Positions 25,575-35,110 of a stretch of 51,563 bases of DNA are shown in pieces. Location: positions 1 to 51,563 of the forward strand of contig JAEWIJ010000212.1 of the NCBI GenBank assembly GCA_023387235.1, in the 5' to 3' direction. Within the stretch, counting starts at the first letter, position 1. Each line of letters starts with the position of its first letter. A model generated the notes under the pieces. It made no database searches. It saw only the letters and a list, made by a program, of their open reading frames with translations, and had not been told where the DNA came from. Made by a program: the position numbers and the translations under genes. Source of the DNA: Pseudomonadota bacterium (GTDB lineage Bacteria > Pseudomonadota > Alphaproteobacteria > Rhizobiales > Hyphomicrobiaceae).

Positions 25575-26813
25575 ATGATGCTTGGGCCGGCACGCTCGTC
25601 GCTCTCGTTTCTGGTTGCGGTCGTCCTGTGGTCGGGCTCCGCGTCCGCTGCGCCGGACGAGGTCGTTCTCGGCAAGGCGGCCGGATATCCGATCGGCACC
25701 GCGCGCAACTGGTTCTATGATGAAGGCGTCCGCGTCGGATCGTTCAGCCATCTCGATCGCATTCTGTCGCACAATACGCTGAAAGCATCCGCCTCGCCGT
25801 CGAGGCTCGAACCGGAGCCGCGCGTAAGGTCCCTCACGTATCGCTTCGAGAATCGGACGCTCACAATCGCCGACTTCCTGGCTCGCCAGCGCATTACCGG
25901 ACTGCTGATTATCAAGGACGGGCAGGTGCTGGCGGAGCACTATCAATACGACCGCCATGCCCGCCACCGGCTTATCTCGCACTCCATGGCGAAGTCCATC
26001 ATCAGCCTGGCCGTGGGCTTGGCGCTCGCGGAGAAGCGGATCAGGTCGCTGGACGACACGGTGGCCGCGTACGTACCGAGTCTCGCGGGCTCAGCCTATG
26101 GAGAGACGACCATTCGCAATCTCCTGCGTATGGCGTCGGGCGTGAAGTTCAGCGAGCACTACGACGGCAAGGACGATCTGGCGCGCTTCACGACAACGCG
26201 GGGCGCCAAGGGCACCATCGCAGCACTGAGAGAGATCGGCGAGCGAGAAGCCCCCGCGGGCGCACGCTTCAAGTATGCGACGGCCGAGACCGTGGCGCTG
26301 ACCGCGCTCCTGCGGGAGGTGGCGGGTGCTCCGATCAGCGAATATCTCAGCGAGCGCCTTTGGCAGCCGATGGGAGCCGAGGCCGATGCCACGTGGATCA
26401 CGAGCCGCGTCGACGGATATGAGAACGGCGGCGGGAGCTTCAACGCCGTTCTGCGGGACTACGGTCGCCTCGGCATGTTGCTCGCCAACGATGGTCGCGC
26501 GGGCGACAAGCAGGTCCTGCCGAAGGATTATCTCATCGAGGCAACCGATTGGCGCCGGCATCCCGAGGCATTCCGGCCGAGAAAGGCGACCCCCTATTTC
26601 GGCTACGGCTATCAGTTCTGGCTTTATCCCGGCGACAAGCGCCGCTTTGCTCTGCTCGGCGTCTATGGGCAATCAATCTTTGTCGACCCAGAGTTGAAGC
26701 TCGTGCTCGTCATTACAGCGGTGGCGCGGAACGCGAGCGTCGCGAAGGATCAACTCGCCTCGGAGCGCGACGCACTTTGGCGCGGTCTTGTCGGGATGTT
26801 CGGAAAGTGGTGA
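25575..26813 (+). CDS. Exported serine hydrolase (beta-lactamase/class C-like)
   Basis: A 412-residue hydrolase of the class C beta-lactamase/esterase superfamily (COG1680-like), with a signal peptide ending near SASA/APDE. The SxxK motif is in SHSMAKSI. The Tyr motif is FKYATAET, where the usual YxN is YxT, as in some esterases and amide hydrolases of the family. GVYGQSIFV occupies the place of the third motif. YGRLGMLLANDG is typical of the fold. The start is uncertain (25563 TTG, 25575 or 25578 ATG). An esterase or peptide amidase is likelier than a true beta-lactamase. It converges on the kinase operon. Confidence 0.82.
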   Translation: MMLGPARSSLSFLVAVVLWSGSASAAPDEVVLGKAAGYPIGTARNWFYDEGVRVGSFSHLDRILSHNTLKASASPSRLEPEPRVRSLTYRFENRTLTIADFLARQRITGLLIIKDGQVLAEHYQYDRHARHRLISHSMAKSIISLAVGLALAEKRIRSLDDTVAAYVPSLAGSAYGETTIRNLLRMASGVKFSEHYDGKDDLARFTTTRGAKGTIAALREIGEREAPAGARFKYATAETVALTALLREVAGAPISEYLSERLWQPMGAEADATWITSRVDGYENGGGSFNAVLRDYGRLGMLLANDGRAGDKQVLPKDYLIEATDWRRHPEAFRPRKATPYFGYGYQFWLYPGDKRRFALLGVYGQSIFVDPELKLVLVITAVARNASVAKDQLASERDALWRGLVGMFGKW

Positions 26814-26828
26814 ACCCCCACCTATCCG

Positions 26829-28715
26829 CTAGACCCGATCAGGGATGTGCTGGCGCTTTTCCCGCTCGGGACATCTCAGAAGATCGGACAAGGTCGTCAG
26901 CAGCCTGCGCGGATCGAAGGGCTTCTGCACAACGGGCACGTCGTTGAAGCCCGAAGGCAGGTGCTCGCGGCCGTAGCCGCTGAAGAAGCAGAACGGGATC
27001 GCACGCGCGCTCAGCTCCTCGGCGATCGCATCAACTCTCTCGCCGCCGAGATTGCCATCCAATACCACGACATCGATCGCACCGCTGCGCACGCTGTCGA
27101 TCGCCTGCTCGACAGTGCTCGATATAGCAACGATCTCGGCTCCGGCGTCCTCGAGCTCCGCGGCAAGCTCCATGGCGACCAGGACCTCGTCCTCGACGAG
27201 GAGAACGCGCTTGTTTAACAATGTCGGTACTTTACTACCGACTGGCGCGGGCGTCGGATCGGCCTGTGCCGTGTGCGCCCCGTCGGGTATGACTGCATCC
27301 GTCTCCGCATGGCTGGCGTTGTCGCCGGGAAGCGGCAGGATGATCGACCACGCTACACCCTCGGGACGCCAGTCCGCCTTGGCCGTTCCTCCATCCGTCG
27401 CCGCATTCGCCTCGATCAACGTGGACCCGAAGCCGAGGCGCATCGGCTGAGCGACAGAGGGCCCGCCATTCTCGGTCCACTGAAGCTTCAAATCGCGCCC
27501 AGCGACCTCCCACGCGAACTCGATCCGGCCGCTGGAATTCGATAGCGCGCCGTACTTCAGCGAGTTGGTCGTCAGCTCGTGCAGGATAAGTGCCGTGCGC
27601 AACGTAAGCCCCGGCGGCAGGCGTATTCGCGCACCGCTGATCCGAATGCGGTCCTGTGGCAACGCGCCGATACGCATCTGTTCGGCGACGAGATCGCCGA
27701 GGTCGGCACCTGCCCAAGTTTCATCGCTGAGCAGGGAATGCGCGCGGGCAAAAGCGTGGAGGCGGCCCGTGAAAGTCTCGACGAACCTTTGGGGAGCTGA
27801 GGTAGTTCTGAGTGTCTGGCGCGCGATGGCCTGAACGTTGGCGAGCGTATTCTTGACGCGATGGTTGAGCTCGCCGATGAGAATGGATCGCGTCTTCTCC
27901 GCGCGCGTGCGCTCGCTCACATCGAGGATCTGGAGATTGAGAGTACGCGGCGAGCCGTTGCTCGCGGGAATGACGGAGCCGTAGCATTCGCAGTGCACTT
28001 CCGTGCCGTCGGCATGGGACGCCACGAATGACAGCGTATCGCGCCGGCTCTCGTCGTCAGCCATCGTCTCGAGCCACTTGCGCAACGGCGCGACATGGAC
28101 GCTCTCCAGCCAACCGGTAGCAAGCGCGACGCGGCCCTCCATCTCAGCCGCCGAACGGCCGAACATCCGCTCCGCACCCTGCGACCAGTGGCAGATAACG
28201 AGATCCCGATCGAATTCGACGACCGCCAAGGGAGAGTTGTCGACGTGTGCCCTGAGGCGCGCCAGGGTCGCGGCAAGGTTTCGCGACACCATCTTCATCT
28301 CATCGCGCTGACGCGCCAGCTCTTGGGCCTTCTGGTCGAGCTCGAAGAATACCTGCGCCTTGAACCGCAGGATGAGGGGATCGATCGGCTTGGTCATGTA
28401 GTCGACGGCGCCGGCCTCATAGCCGCGAAAGCGGCGGTGCTCGTCGACTGAAGCGGCCGTGAGGAATATGATGGGTATTTTCCGCGTGCGCTCCGCCCCG
28501 CGCATCAGCTCGGCAAGCTCGTAACCGTCCATATCCGGCATCTGCACGTCGAGGAGTGCAAGGGCGTACTCATTCGACAGCATCAGCTCCAGAGCCTCGC
28601 GGCCCGAGCGCGCCTTGTGCAGCTCGAGGCCATCCCGACGCAGCAGCTCCTCGAGGGCTTTCAGATTGTCGACCAGATCGTCGACCAGAAGGAAGCGAAC
28701 AGGATCAGTCGGCAT
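26829..28715 (-). CDS. REC-PAS-HWE kinase-REC hybrid sensor
   Basis: A soluble hybrid kinase of 628 residues. The domains are: receiver 1 (about 5-120, D56 in LLDVQMPDMDG), PAS (about 148-270), HWE-type dimer domain with H285 in GELNHRVKNTLANVQAIA, HATPase (about 370-465; HELTTNSLKYGALS, then the diagnostic LQWTENGGP) and receiver 2 (about 502-615, D553 in VVLDGNLGG). The ATG at 28715 has AGGA 8 bases upstream and overlaps the end of cheR by 11 bases. HWE kinases commonly feed the alphaproteobacterial general stress response. The N-terminal receiver may take phosphate from the hybrid kinase in the same operon. Confidence 0.9.
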   Translation of the reverse strand: MPTDPVRFLLVDDLVDNLKALEELLRRDGLELHKARSGREALELMLSNEYALALLDVQMPDMDGYELAELMRGAERTRKIPIIFLTAASVDEHRRFRGYEAGAVDYMTKPIDPLILRFKAQVFFELDQKAQELARQRDEMKMVSRNLAATLARLRAHVDNSPLAVVEFDRDLVICHWSQGAERMFGRSAAEMEGRVALATGWLESVHVAPLRKWLETMADDESRRDTLSFVASHADGTEVHCECYGSVIPASNGSPRTLNLQILDVSERTRAEKTRSILIGELNHRVKNTLANVQAIARQTLRTTSAPQRFVETFTGRLHAFARAHSLLSDETWAGADLGDLVAEQMRIGALPQDRIRISGARIRLPPGLTLRTALILHELTTNSLKYGALSNSSGRIEFAWEVAGRDLKLQWTENGGPSVAQPMRLGFGSTLIEANAATDGGTAKADWRPEGVAWSIILPLPGDNASHAETDAVIPDGAHTAQADPTPAPVGSKVPTLLNKRVLLVEDEVLVAMELAAELEDAGAEIVAISSTVEQAIDSVRSGAIDVVVLDGNLGGERVDAIAEELSARAIPFCFFSGYGREHLPSGFNDVPVVQKPFDPRRLLTTLSDLLRCPEREKRQHIPDRV

Positions 28716-29577
28716 GGGCGGCATCCTGGGCTTGATCGGCTCGCGCAACACGTCGCCAAATGCGCTGCGGCTCCAGAAACGGAGCAAAATCCGATGTGTG
28801 GGATGAGAATCTGAGCGTCTCATGAGAGCCGAGGCCCAGAAATCCACCCCGGACGAGCGCGTCGCGGAACAATCCGACGGACCGGTCCTGCAGCACCGTA
28901 TCGAAGTAGATGAGCACATTCCGGCAAGAGATGAGATGCATCTCGGAGAACACCTGGTCGGTCGCGAGGCTATGCTCGGCAAACACCATGCGCGCGCGGA
29001 GCCGGCGATCGAAGGCGGCCGCGCCGTAGGCCGCCGAATAGTGATCCGCCAGCGAGCTGCGCCCGCCCGACTTCTGGTGGTTCTCCGTAAAGGCGGCCAT
29101 CCGCTCGACGGGATAGATGCCGGCCTCCGCGCGGGCGAGCGCACGAGAGTTGATCTCGGTCGCATAGAACATGGTGCGCTCGAACAGCCCCTCCTCCTTG
29201 AACAGAATAGCCATGGAGTACAGCTCTTCACCTTCGCTGCATCCGGCGATCCACACCTTCAGCGAGGGGAAGGTTCGCAGATGCGGCACGACCTCCGTTC
29301 TGAGCGCCGCGAAGTATGCGGGATCGCGGAACATCTCGCTCACCTGCACAGTCATGCAATCGATGACTTCCGGAAGCACCTCCGGCCGATGCAGCAGAAG
29401 CTCCTGAAGGTCCGAGATCGACGTGCAGCCGAGCCTCTCGCGCGCGATCGCAACCCGGCGACTGAGCGACGCCCGCGAGTACGTCCGGAAGTCATAATGA
29501 TACCGGCGGTGCAGCGCCTCGAGGAAGAGATCGAGCTCGATCGACTCGACCGGCGTGGATGGAACGGACGCTCTCAT
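28705..29577 (-). CDS. cheR: CheR-type protein-glutamate methyltransferase
   Basis: A 290-residue methyltransferase. The CheR all-alpha N-domain is at about 15-75 (DLFLEALHRRYHYDFRTYSRAS) and the SAM-binding domain at about 90-270, with VWIAGCSEGEELYSMAI (family GCSxGEExYS), FYATEINSRALARAEAGIYP and LISCRNVLIYFD. The ATG at 29577 forms an ATGA with the stop of the upstream kinase gene; an ATG four codons earlier also exists. No chemoreceptor or cheB gene is in the window, so the methylation target is unclear. Its place between two kinases suggests a role in that signalling chain and not in classic chemotaxis. Confidence 0.9.
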   Translation of the reverse strand: MRASVPSTPVESIELDLFLEALHRRYHYDFRTYSRASLSRRVAIARERLGCTSISDLQELLLHRPEVLPEVIDCMTVQVSEMFRDPAYFAALRTEVVPHLRTFPSLKVWIAGCSEGEELYSMAILFKEEGLFERTMFYATEINSRALARAEAGIYPVERMAAFTENHQKSGGRSSLADHYSAAYGAAAFDRRLRARMVFAEHSLATDQVFSEMHLISCRNVLIYFDTVLQDRSVGLFRDALVRGGFLGLGSHETLRFSSHTSDFAPFLEPQRIWRRVARADQAQDAAHAD

Positions 29578-32500
29578 CGGCGCATCCATACCCGTGTGAG
29601 AGACAGCAGCTTGTCGACGTCCAGCGGCTTTGCAAGGTAGTCATTGGCGCCGGCGGCAAGACATTGCTCCTGGTCGTCCGCCATCGCTTTTGCCGTCAGC
29701 ATGATGATGGGCAAGTCCTTCCAGCGGTCCTGCTGCCGGATCTCGCGCGTCGCCGTCAGGCCGTCCATCTCGGGCATCATGACGTCCATGAGGACGAGGT
29801 CGATGCCGGGACTGCCGCTGTCAGCGACGCGGCCGAGCGCCTCCAGCGCTTCGCGTCCATTGCGGGCAATCTGCACCTGCGCACCGTGCGGCTCGAATAT
29901 GCCCGTCAATGCATAGACGTTACGAATATCATCCTCGACCACGAGAATGCGCCGGCCTTCGAGGCGTGCGTCGCGATTGAGGGAAGCAGCAAGCAGCTTC
30001 TGCTGGCGATCCGGCAGATCGGAGACGACCTGATGCAGGAAGAGCGTGACCTCGTCGACAAGGCGCTCCGGTGATTTCGCGCCCTTGATGATGATCGACT
30101 TCGAGTAGCGGCGGAGCCGCAGCTCCTCTTCCTCCGAAAGTGCGCGCGCGGTATAGACGATCACCGGCGGAAAGGCGGACGTATAGTCGGCATCCAGCGC
30201 CTCGAGGAACTCGAAGCCTGTGGCATCCGGCAGCGTCATATCGAGCACGAGGCAGTCGAAGACCTGCGCCTTCATCTTCTCCAGCCCTTCGGCTGCCGTT
30301 GCGGCACCGACAACCTCGACCTCCTCGCTGCCGATCAGCTGCTTCAGTCCCTTGAGCTGCACCGGATCGTCCTCGACAATAAGGACGCTCCTCACGCGAT
30401 GCTCGAGGCGGCTCTCGATCGTGGCAAGCGCCTGCCCGAGCTTCTCGCGACTCACCGGCTTCATCATGTAGCTGATGGCGCCCTGCGACAGCGCCTCGTA
30501 GGTGTAGTCCTCCACCGAGACCATGTGGACCGGGATGTGCCGCGTGCGCATGTCGCGCTTCAGCCTGTCGAGAACGGACAGGCCCGAGTGATCCGGCAAT
30601 CCGACATCGAGAACGATCGCATCGGGCAAGTACTGCCGCGCGGCAAGGACGCCGTCCTCGGCCGTGCCGGCCACGATGCACTGGAAGCCGAGCTCGTGCG
30701 CAAGGTCGACGAGAATGCGCGCGAAGGATACGTCATCCTCGACGATCAGGATCTTGCGCTCGCTGGGATCGAGGTGATCGCGATCGTCGGGCGCGTCGGC
30801 AACCGGCTGCGGCATCCGCGCTTGCGGCGGCTCCATGGCGCGAGATGTTGCCCGCACGACCACGGGCGGCGATGCCGCCTCGACGATTGGCGCGGATTTC
30901 GGCAGGCGCAGCGTGAAGGTGCTGCCCTTGCCCGGCGTGCTCTCGACAACGATATCGCCACCAAGCAGCCCGGCCAGCTCGCGCGAAATCGAGAGACCGA
31001 GCCCCGTGCCGCCATACCGCCGGCTGATCGTGCCATCTGCTTGCCGGAAGGCCTCGAAGATTGCCTCCTGCTCCGCCTCCTTGATCCCGATGCCCGTGTC
31101 GCGGACCGAGAACGCAAGACCATCGCCGTCCCGCCGCGCAGAAAGCACGATCTCACCGCGCTCCGTGAACTTCACGGCATTGGAGAGGAAATTTCTCAGC
31201 ACCTGCTCGAGGCGCCCGGGATCGGATTCGATCTCGGGCAGATCGGCCGGGATCTCGGCGCGAAGCTCGATGCGCTTTGCCTCGGCTTGGTGAACGAAGT
31301 TGCGGATGAGCCTGTCGGCGACGCTCCGAGGCTTCACGCGCTCCAGCGTGAGGTCCAGTTTTCCAGCTTCGATCTTCGACAGGTCCAGAATATCGTTGAT
31401 GAGAGCGAGGAGGTCCTTGCCGGAGCTCTCGATCGTCTGAGCCCAGCCCACCTGCTCCTCGGTGAGCGTGCCCCCGCGATTGTCGGCGAGAAGGCGGGCC
31501 ATGATGAGCAGCGCGTTGAGCGGCGTCCGCAGCTCATGGCTCATGTTCGCGACGAACTCGGACTTGTACCGGCTCTCGGTCTTCAGCCGCTGCGCCTGCT
31601 CCGCGAGCAGTCTCTGCGAGCGCGCGAGCTCGTCGCGCTGCGTTTCGAGCTCCTCCGCCTGGCTTTCGAGCTGGGCGTTCTGCTCCTCGAGCTCGGACTG
31701 TTGCTGCTCCAGACGTTGCTGACTTTGCTGCAGGGCGCGGGTCTGCTCCTCGAGCTCCTCATTGGTCGCCGCCAGCTCTTCGCCGTGCGCACGCAGCTCC
31801 TCGGCCTGACGGCGGGTCTCCTCCAAAAGCTCGCGAACGCGCTTTCTGTCCTTCGCCGATCGAATGGCAATGCCGATGGGATCCTGAATGCGCCCCAGCA
31901 GGGCGATCGCATCATCACCGGCGGGCACATCGAGCCCGAACTCCAGCACACCATTGAGATGACCGTCCGCGTGCACGGGAACGAGCACCGCCTGCGCAGT
32001 CCGGCCGCGCGTCAGCGCCGATCCGAAGGTCAATGCCTCGTCGGGCAAAGCATCGAGTGTGAGCAGGCGGTTCTCGGTCACGCAGCGCCAGAGGTGCCCG
32101 TCACCCTGACCAAAGACCTCAGGCGCGCCTGCATTTGCCGGCAAGCCGTATCCGGCCACGCGGCGGAAATCCTTACCCTCCCGAGCGTAGAAAACGGCAG
32201 CGCGCGCCTTCAGGCGCTCAGCGACGACGCCGAGGACGCGTTCGCCCATCACGCCGATATCAACCTCGCCCTCCGACGCGCGCGCGACAGCGACTTGTCC
32301 CTGCTGAAGCCAATCGGACTGTCTGAGGTTGATCCGGTTCCGCACGAAGAAGAAGCCGGCGGCGCCGAGAATAGCGATGACGGCAATACCGATCGAACGG
32401 TTGGTGGCCGCCACGCTGGGATCGATCCCCGGCCGGTCGATCACGAACCCGATGATGATGCCACAGGCCGAAGCAGCCGCCGTGAACACCGGAAGGAACG

Positions 32501-32648
32501 GATTGACGGCGAGATAGCTCGTGACGACCGGCAGGAGGTAAAGAATCCAGACTGCCGTACCGAGCGGCACGATGAGATCGATGAGGAACACCGCAACCGT
32601 CAGGGCGATGACGGCTGCCTGCACTTTCCCGCCCAATTGCTCGTTCAC
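29574..32648 (-). CDS. Membrane hybrid histidine kinase with GAF and three receivers
   Basis: A 1024-residue sensor. Residues 8-103 hold about four membrane spans with almost no periplasmic loop. A GAF domain follows (about 120-265), then a Glu/Gln-rich coiled coil (270-360), HisKA with H371 in ANMSHELRTPLN, HATPase_c (about 475-583; RNFLSNAVKFT, DTGIGI, GGTGLGLSI), and three receivers with D681 (IVLDVGLP), D803 (LVLDMTLP) and D955 (LVLMDVMMPEMDG). The start is the GTG at 32648, with GGAGGG about 9 bases upstream. It is the first gene of a three-gene operon with cheR and the HWE kinase. Confidence 0.92.
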   Translation of the reverse strand: MNEQLGGKVQAAVIALTVAVFLIDLIVPLGTAVWILYLLPVVTSYLAVNPFLPVFTAAASACGIIIGFVIDRPGIDPSVAATNRSIGIAVIAILGAAGFFFVRNRINLRQSDWLQQGQVAVARASEGEVDIGVMGERVLGVVAERLKARAAVFYAREGKDFRRVAGYGLPANAGAPEVFGQGDGHLWRCVTENRLLTLDALPDEALTFGSALTRGRTAQAVLVPVHADGHLNGVLEFGLDVPAGDDAIALLGRIQDPIGIAIRSAKDRKRVRELLEETRRQAEELRAHGEELAATNEELEEQTRALQQSQQRLEQQQSELEEQNAQLESQAEELETQRDELARSQRLLAEQAQRLKTESRYKSEFVANMSHELRTPLNALLIMARLLADNRGGTLTEEQVGWAQTIESSGKDLLALINDILDLSKIEAGKLDLTLERVKPRSVADRLIRNFVHQAEAKRIELRAEIPADLPEIESDPGRLEQVLRNFLSNAVKFTERGEIVLSARRDGDGLAFSVRDTGIGIKEAEQEAIFEAFRQADGTISRRYGGTGLGLSISRELAGLLGGDIVVESTPGKGSTFTLRLPKSAPIVEAASPPVVVRATSRAMEPPQARMPQPVADAPDDRDHLDPSERKILIVEDDVSFARILVDLAHELGFQCIVAGTAEDGVLAARQYLPDAIVLDVGLPDHSGLSVLDRLKRDMRTRHIPVHMVSVEDYTYEALSQGAISYMMKPVSREKLGQALATIESRLEHRVRSVLIVEDDPVQLKGLKQLIGSEEVEVVGAATAAEGLEKMKAQVFDCLVLDMTLPDATGFEFLEALDADYTSAFPPVIVYTARALSEEEELRLRRYSKSIIIKGAKSPERLVDEVTLFLHQVVSDLPDRQQKLLAASLNRDARLEGRRILVVEDDIRNVYALTGIFEPHGAQVQIARNGREALEALGRVADSGSPGIDLVLMDVMMPEMDGLTATREIRQQDRWKDLPIIMLTAKAMADDQEQCLAAGANDYLAKPLDVDKLLSLTRVWMRR

Positions 32649-32730
32649 GCGGCCCCACCCTCCGAACTCGGAAATTCCCTCTGCGCAACAATGGCATGCG
32701 GGAGCCACCTGCAGCGGCAAACTGATGTTA

Positions 32731-32755
32731 TACGCGCGGCGGCCAAATTGGTTCC
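32731..32755 (-). promoter_or_regulatory. Weak EcfG-like promoter candidate before the kinase operon
   Basis: On the minus strand, GGAAC (32755-32751), 16 bases, then CGTA (32734-32731). One base differs from the CGTT -10 consensus. It lies about 83 bases before the GTG start of the hybrid kinase. Confidence 0.35.
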
Positions 32756-32818
32756 AAGGTCGCGAGGAAGTTTTTCCGGACCGTGTGGGCCCGAGCCGGA
32801 AACCATGACGTCCGATCG

Positions 32819-33745
32819 TCACGGCCAGTCGTAGAAGGTAAACGGCGCGTGGGGGGCGCGACCCGCGACATTGCGGTGGACAATCGCCCGCCGATAGCGT
32901 GCAGGGGGCAGGCCGACATGCTTGGCGAAGAATCTGTTGAAATAGGCCGCGTCCCTGAAACCGAGCATGTAGCTGAGCTGCTTGATCGTGATCGCCGAGC
33001 GCTCGAGACGGACGGCCGCTTCGTAGATGAGGCGCTGCTGAATGAGGGCGCGCGGCGTGCGGCCGAGCGTGCGCGTCGCGACAGCATGGAGGCGCCCCGG
33101 CGTGACGCCCAGAGCCTTGGCATAGCGGGCCACGGCCCACTGCTCCCGGAAGCGCTCTTCGACGAGCCGGCGAAAGCGCATCAATAGCGCCGCCGCCCCG
33201 ACGTTCTCACCGAAGGCAAGCGCCTGCGCGCCGACATGCCGCCACAACTGCACGAAGGAGATCAGCAGCGCCGCCGAGATCACCGTTTCCGTACCCGGGC
33301 GGGGCTCGTGCAGTTCATGCGAAATCAGTGCGAGCAGTCGCGCAACGCGTGCGGCACTTTGCGGCTCGATCGCCAATGCAAGAGGCTGCTCGGCTCCCAG
33401 CAGATTGATGAGGTCGCCAGCCTCGGGGATCTGTCGAAAGGTCTGCTCGATGAGATCCCGACGGATGTGGACGATGTGCCCGCTGCCGCCTGCTTCGATG
33501 ACCAGCTTTTCCGCGGAGTTGCCGGGGCTCCAGACGAAGGCCGGACTCAACACGTGCAGGCGCTCGCCGTCGGCATGCAGCCATGCCTCGCCCGACTGCA
33601 GAACCAGACAGTGGTCGAAGCCGCTCGTGGCACCGCTGTCGAGGCGCCACTCCCGGGCGGAGAAATGGCTTTCGACAATCGCCGAACGCAGCCGAGCCGC
33701 GATAACCTCGGCTGTTTTGTGCATCTTTTCGCCAGTTTCGTCCAT
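32819..33745 (-). CDS. AraC-family transcriptional regulator
   Basis: A 308-residue regulator. The N-terminal half (about 20-180) is a cupin-like sensing domain of the AraC-binding type (FDHCLVLQSGEAWLHADGERL). The C-terminal HTH_18 domain (about 195-295) has two helix-turn-helix units, the second in ITIKQLSYMLGFRDAAYFNRFFAKHVGLPPARYR, as usual for the family. No clear ribosome-binding site precedes the ATG at 33745; a start at residue 8 is possible. It is divergent from the liv operon, so regulation of that transporter is the simplest reading. Confidence 0.9.
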   Translation of the reverse strand: MDETGEKMHKTAEVIAARLRSAIVESHFSAREWRLDSGATSGFDHCLVLQSGEAWLHADGERLHVLSPAFVWSPGNSAEKLVIEAGGSGHIVHIRRDLIEQTFRQIPEAGDLINLLGAEQPLALAIEPQSAARVARLLALISHELHEPRPGTETVISAALLISFVQLWRHVGAQALAFGENVGAAALLMRFRRLVEERFREQWAVARYAKALGVTPGRLHAVATRTLGRTPRALIQQRLIYEAAVRLERSAITIKQLSYMLGFRDAAYFNRFFAKHVGLPPARYRRAIVHRNVAGRAPHAPFTFYDWP

Positions 33746-33885
33746 TTTCGTAGACCATCACATGGTGTTCACTCGGTCAAGCACGGGCCCGCGATGCCAG
33801 AAGAGCCCGGCTTCAAGGAGAGGATGCCCGTCGGGCAGTTACGGACGCTCGTCCGGCTGCCGACGGCCTGAGGAGGACGTTCCAA

Positions 33886-35097
33886 ATGCAGCGGATGTTA
33901 CTCAGCCGATTGGCGCTGGCTGCGGCCGTGTCGGTGCTCGTAGGCCATGCCGGTCCTGCGCAGGCTCAAGACAAGATCAGGATCGGCTACGCGATCTCGA
34001 AGACAGGCCCGTTCGCAGGCGGGGCCGGCGTGACCACGCTCCCGAACTACCAGCTCTGGGTAAAAGACGTGAACGCCGCGGGCGGCATCAGCGTCGGTGG
34101 CAAGAAGCTCCAGATCGAAGTCGTCGAGTACGATGACCGCTCCAACTCCGAGGAAGCCGTCAAGGCCATCGAACGCCTCGGCACGCAGGACAAGGTCGAC
34201 ATCATTCTGCCGCCCTGGGGCACGGGGCTCAATCTCGCCGTCGGCCCGACGATCAACCGGCTCGGCTATCCCCACCTCGCCGTGACGGCCGCGACGGACC
34301 GTGCGCCCGAGATGGCCAAGCGCTGGCCGAACAGCTTCTGGTTTCTCGGGCCATCGAAAGCGGGCGCGGTGGCGCTCTCCGAAGTTCTCGGCAAGCTGAA
34401 GTCCGAGAACAAGATCGGCGCCAAGGTCGCAATGATCTCGGTGGCCGACGCCTTCGGCATCGAACTTGCGACTGCGGCGCGCGTCGCCTTCAAATCGGCC
34501 GGGCTAGAGCTCGCGCTCGACAAGACCTATCCGATCGGCACGCAGGACATGCAGGCACTCCTGAAGGATGCCATGGCGACGGGGGCTGACACGTTCGTCG
34601 CCTTCAGCTATCCGCCGGACACCATCGCGATCACCGATGCAGCGCGTGTGCTCAACTACAATCCCAAGGTCTACTACACCGCGGTCGGCACGGCCTTCCC
34701 CGTGTTCAAGGGCAAGTTCGGCGCCAGTGCTGAAGGCGTCATGGGCGTCGGCGGCTGGAATGTCGACAGTCCGGCGCTCCAGGCATACTTCAAGCGCCAC
34801 ACCGAAGTTATCGGCCGCGAGCCCGATCGCTGGGCGAGCCCGGTTACGTACGTGAGCCTGCAGATGCTCCAGCAGGCCATCGAGCGCGTCGGCAAGATCG
34901 ACCGGGCCGCCATCATCAAGGAGCTGCAGACGGGCACGTTCGACACGATCATGGGCAAGATCAAGCTCGCCGACAACATCATGCCGGTCGTGTGGTGGGT
35001 CGGGCAGTGGCAGAAGGGCGAGTTCGTCGGTCTCGCGCCAACCAGCTACGAAGGCGCCAAGTCCCCGCTGTTTCCGAAGCCGGCCTGGCCGAAGTAG
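33886..35097 (+). CDS. livK: ABC substrate-binding protein (LivK-type)
   Basis: Periplasmic binding protein of a branched-chain-amino-acid-type (HAAT) ABC importer, 403 residues. The signal peptide covers about 1-27 (VLVGHAGPAQAQ/DKIRIG). The type I periplasmic fold begins IRIGYAISKTGPFAGGAG and contains YDDRSNSEEAVKAIERL and IILPPWGTGLNLAVGPTIN. GGAGG lies about 9 bases before the ATG. HAAT binding proteins bind amino acids, amides, urea or aromatic acids. The aldehyde dehydrogenase fused to the last subunit hints at an aromatic or aldehyde-yielding substrate, but this is inference. Confidence 0.9.
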   Translation: MQRMLLSRLALAAAVSVLVGHAGPAQAQDKIRIGYAISKTGPFAGGAGVTTLPNYQLWVKDVNAAGGISVGGKKLQIEVVEYDDRSNSEEAVKAIERLGTQDKVDIILPPWGTGLNLAVGPTINRLGYPHLAVTAATDRAPEMAKRWPNSFWFLGPSKAGAVALSEVLGKLKSENKIGAKVAMISVADAFGIELATAARVAFKSAGLELALDKTYPIGTQDMQALLKDAMATGADTFVAFSYPPDTIAITDAARVLNYNPKVYYTAVGTAFPVFKGKFGASAEGVMGVGGWNVDSPALQAYFKRHTEVIGREPDRWASPVTYVSLQMLQQAIERVGKIDRAAIIKELQTGTFDTIMGKIKLADNIMPVVWWVGQWQKGEFVGLAPTSYEGAKSPLFPKPAWPK

Positions 35098-35110
35098 GAA
35101 GCAGCGATCG

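Noticed and set aside
28716..29231. N-terminal extension of the HWE kinase
   Set aside because: It lies entirely inside cheR in another frame and has no domain; the receiver begins right after the ATG at 28715.
30399..32834. 811-codon plus-strand frame opposite the hybrid kinase
   Set aside because: No family motif and Arg/Leu-rich low complexity; the minus strand holds a full kinase with three receivers.
32649..33140. N-terminal extension of the hybrid kinase upstream of 32648
   Set aside because: The added residues overlap the AraC gene and are Arg/Pro-rich; the GTG at 32648 has a good ribosome-binding site and leads straight into the membrane helices.
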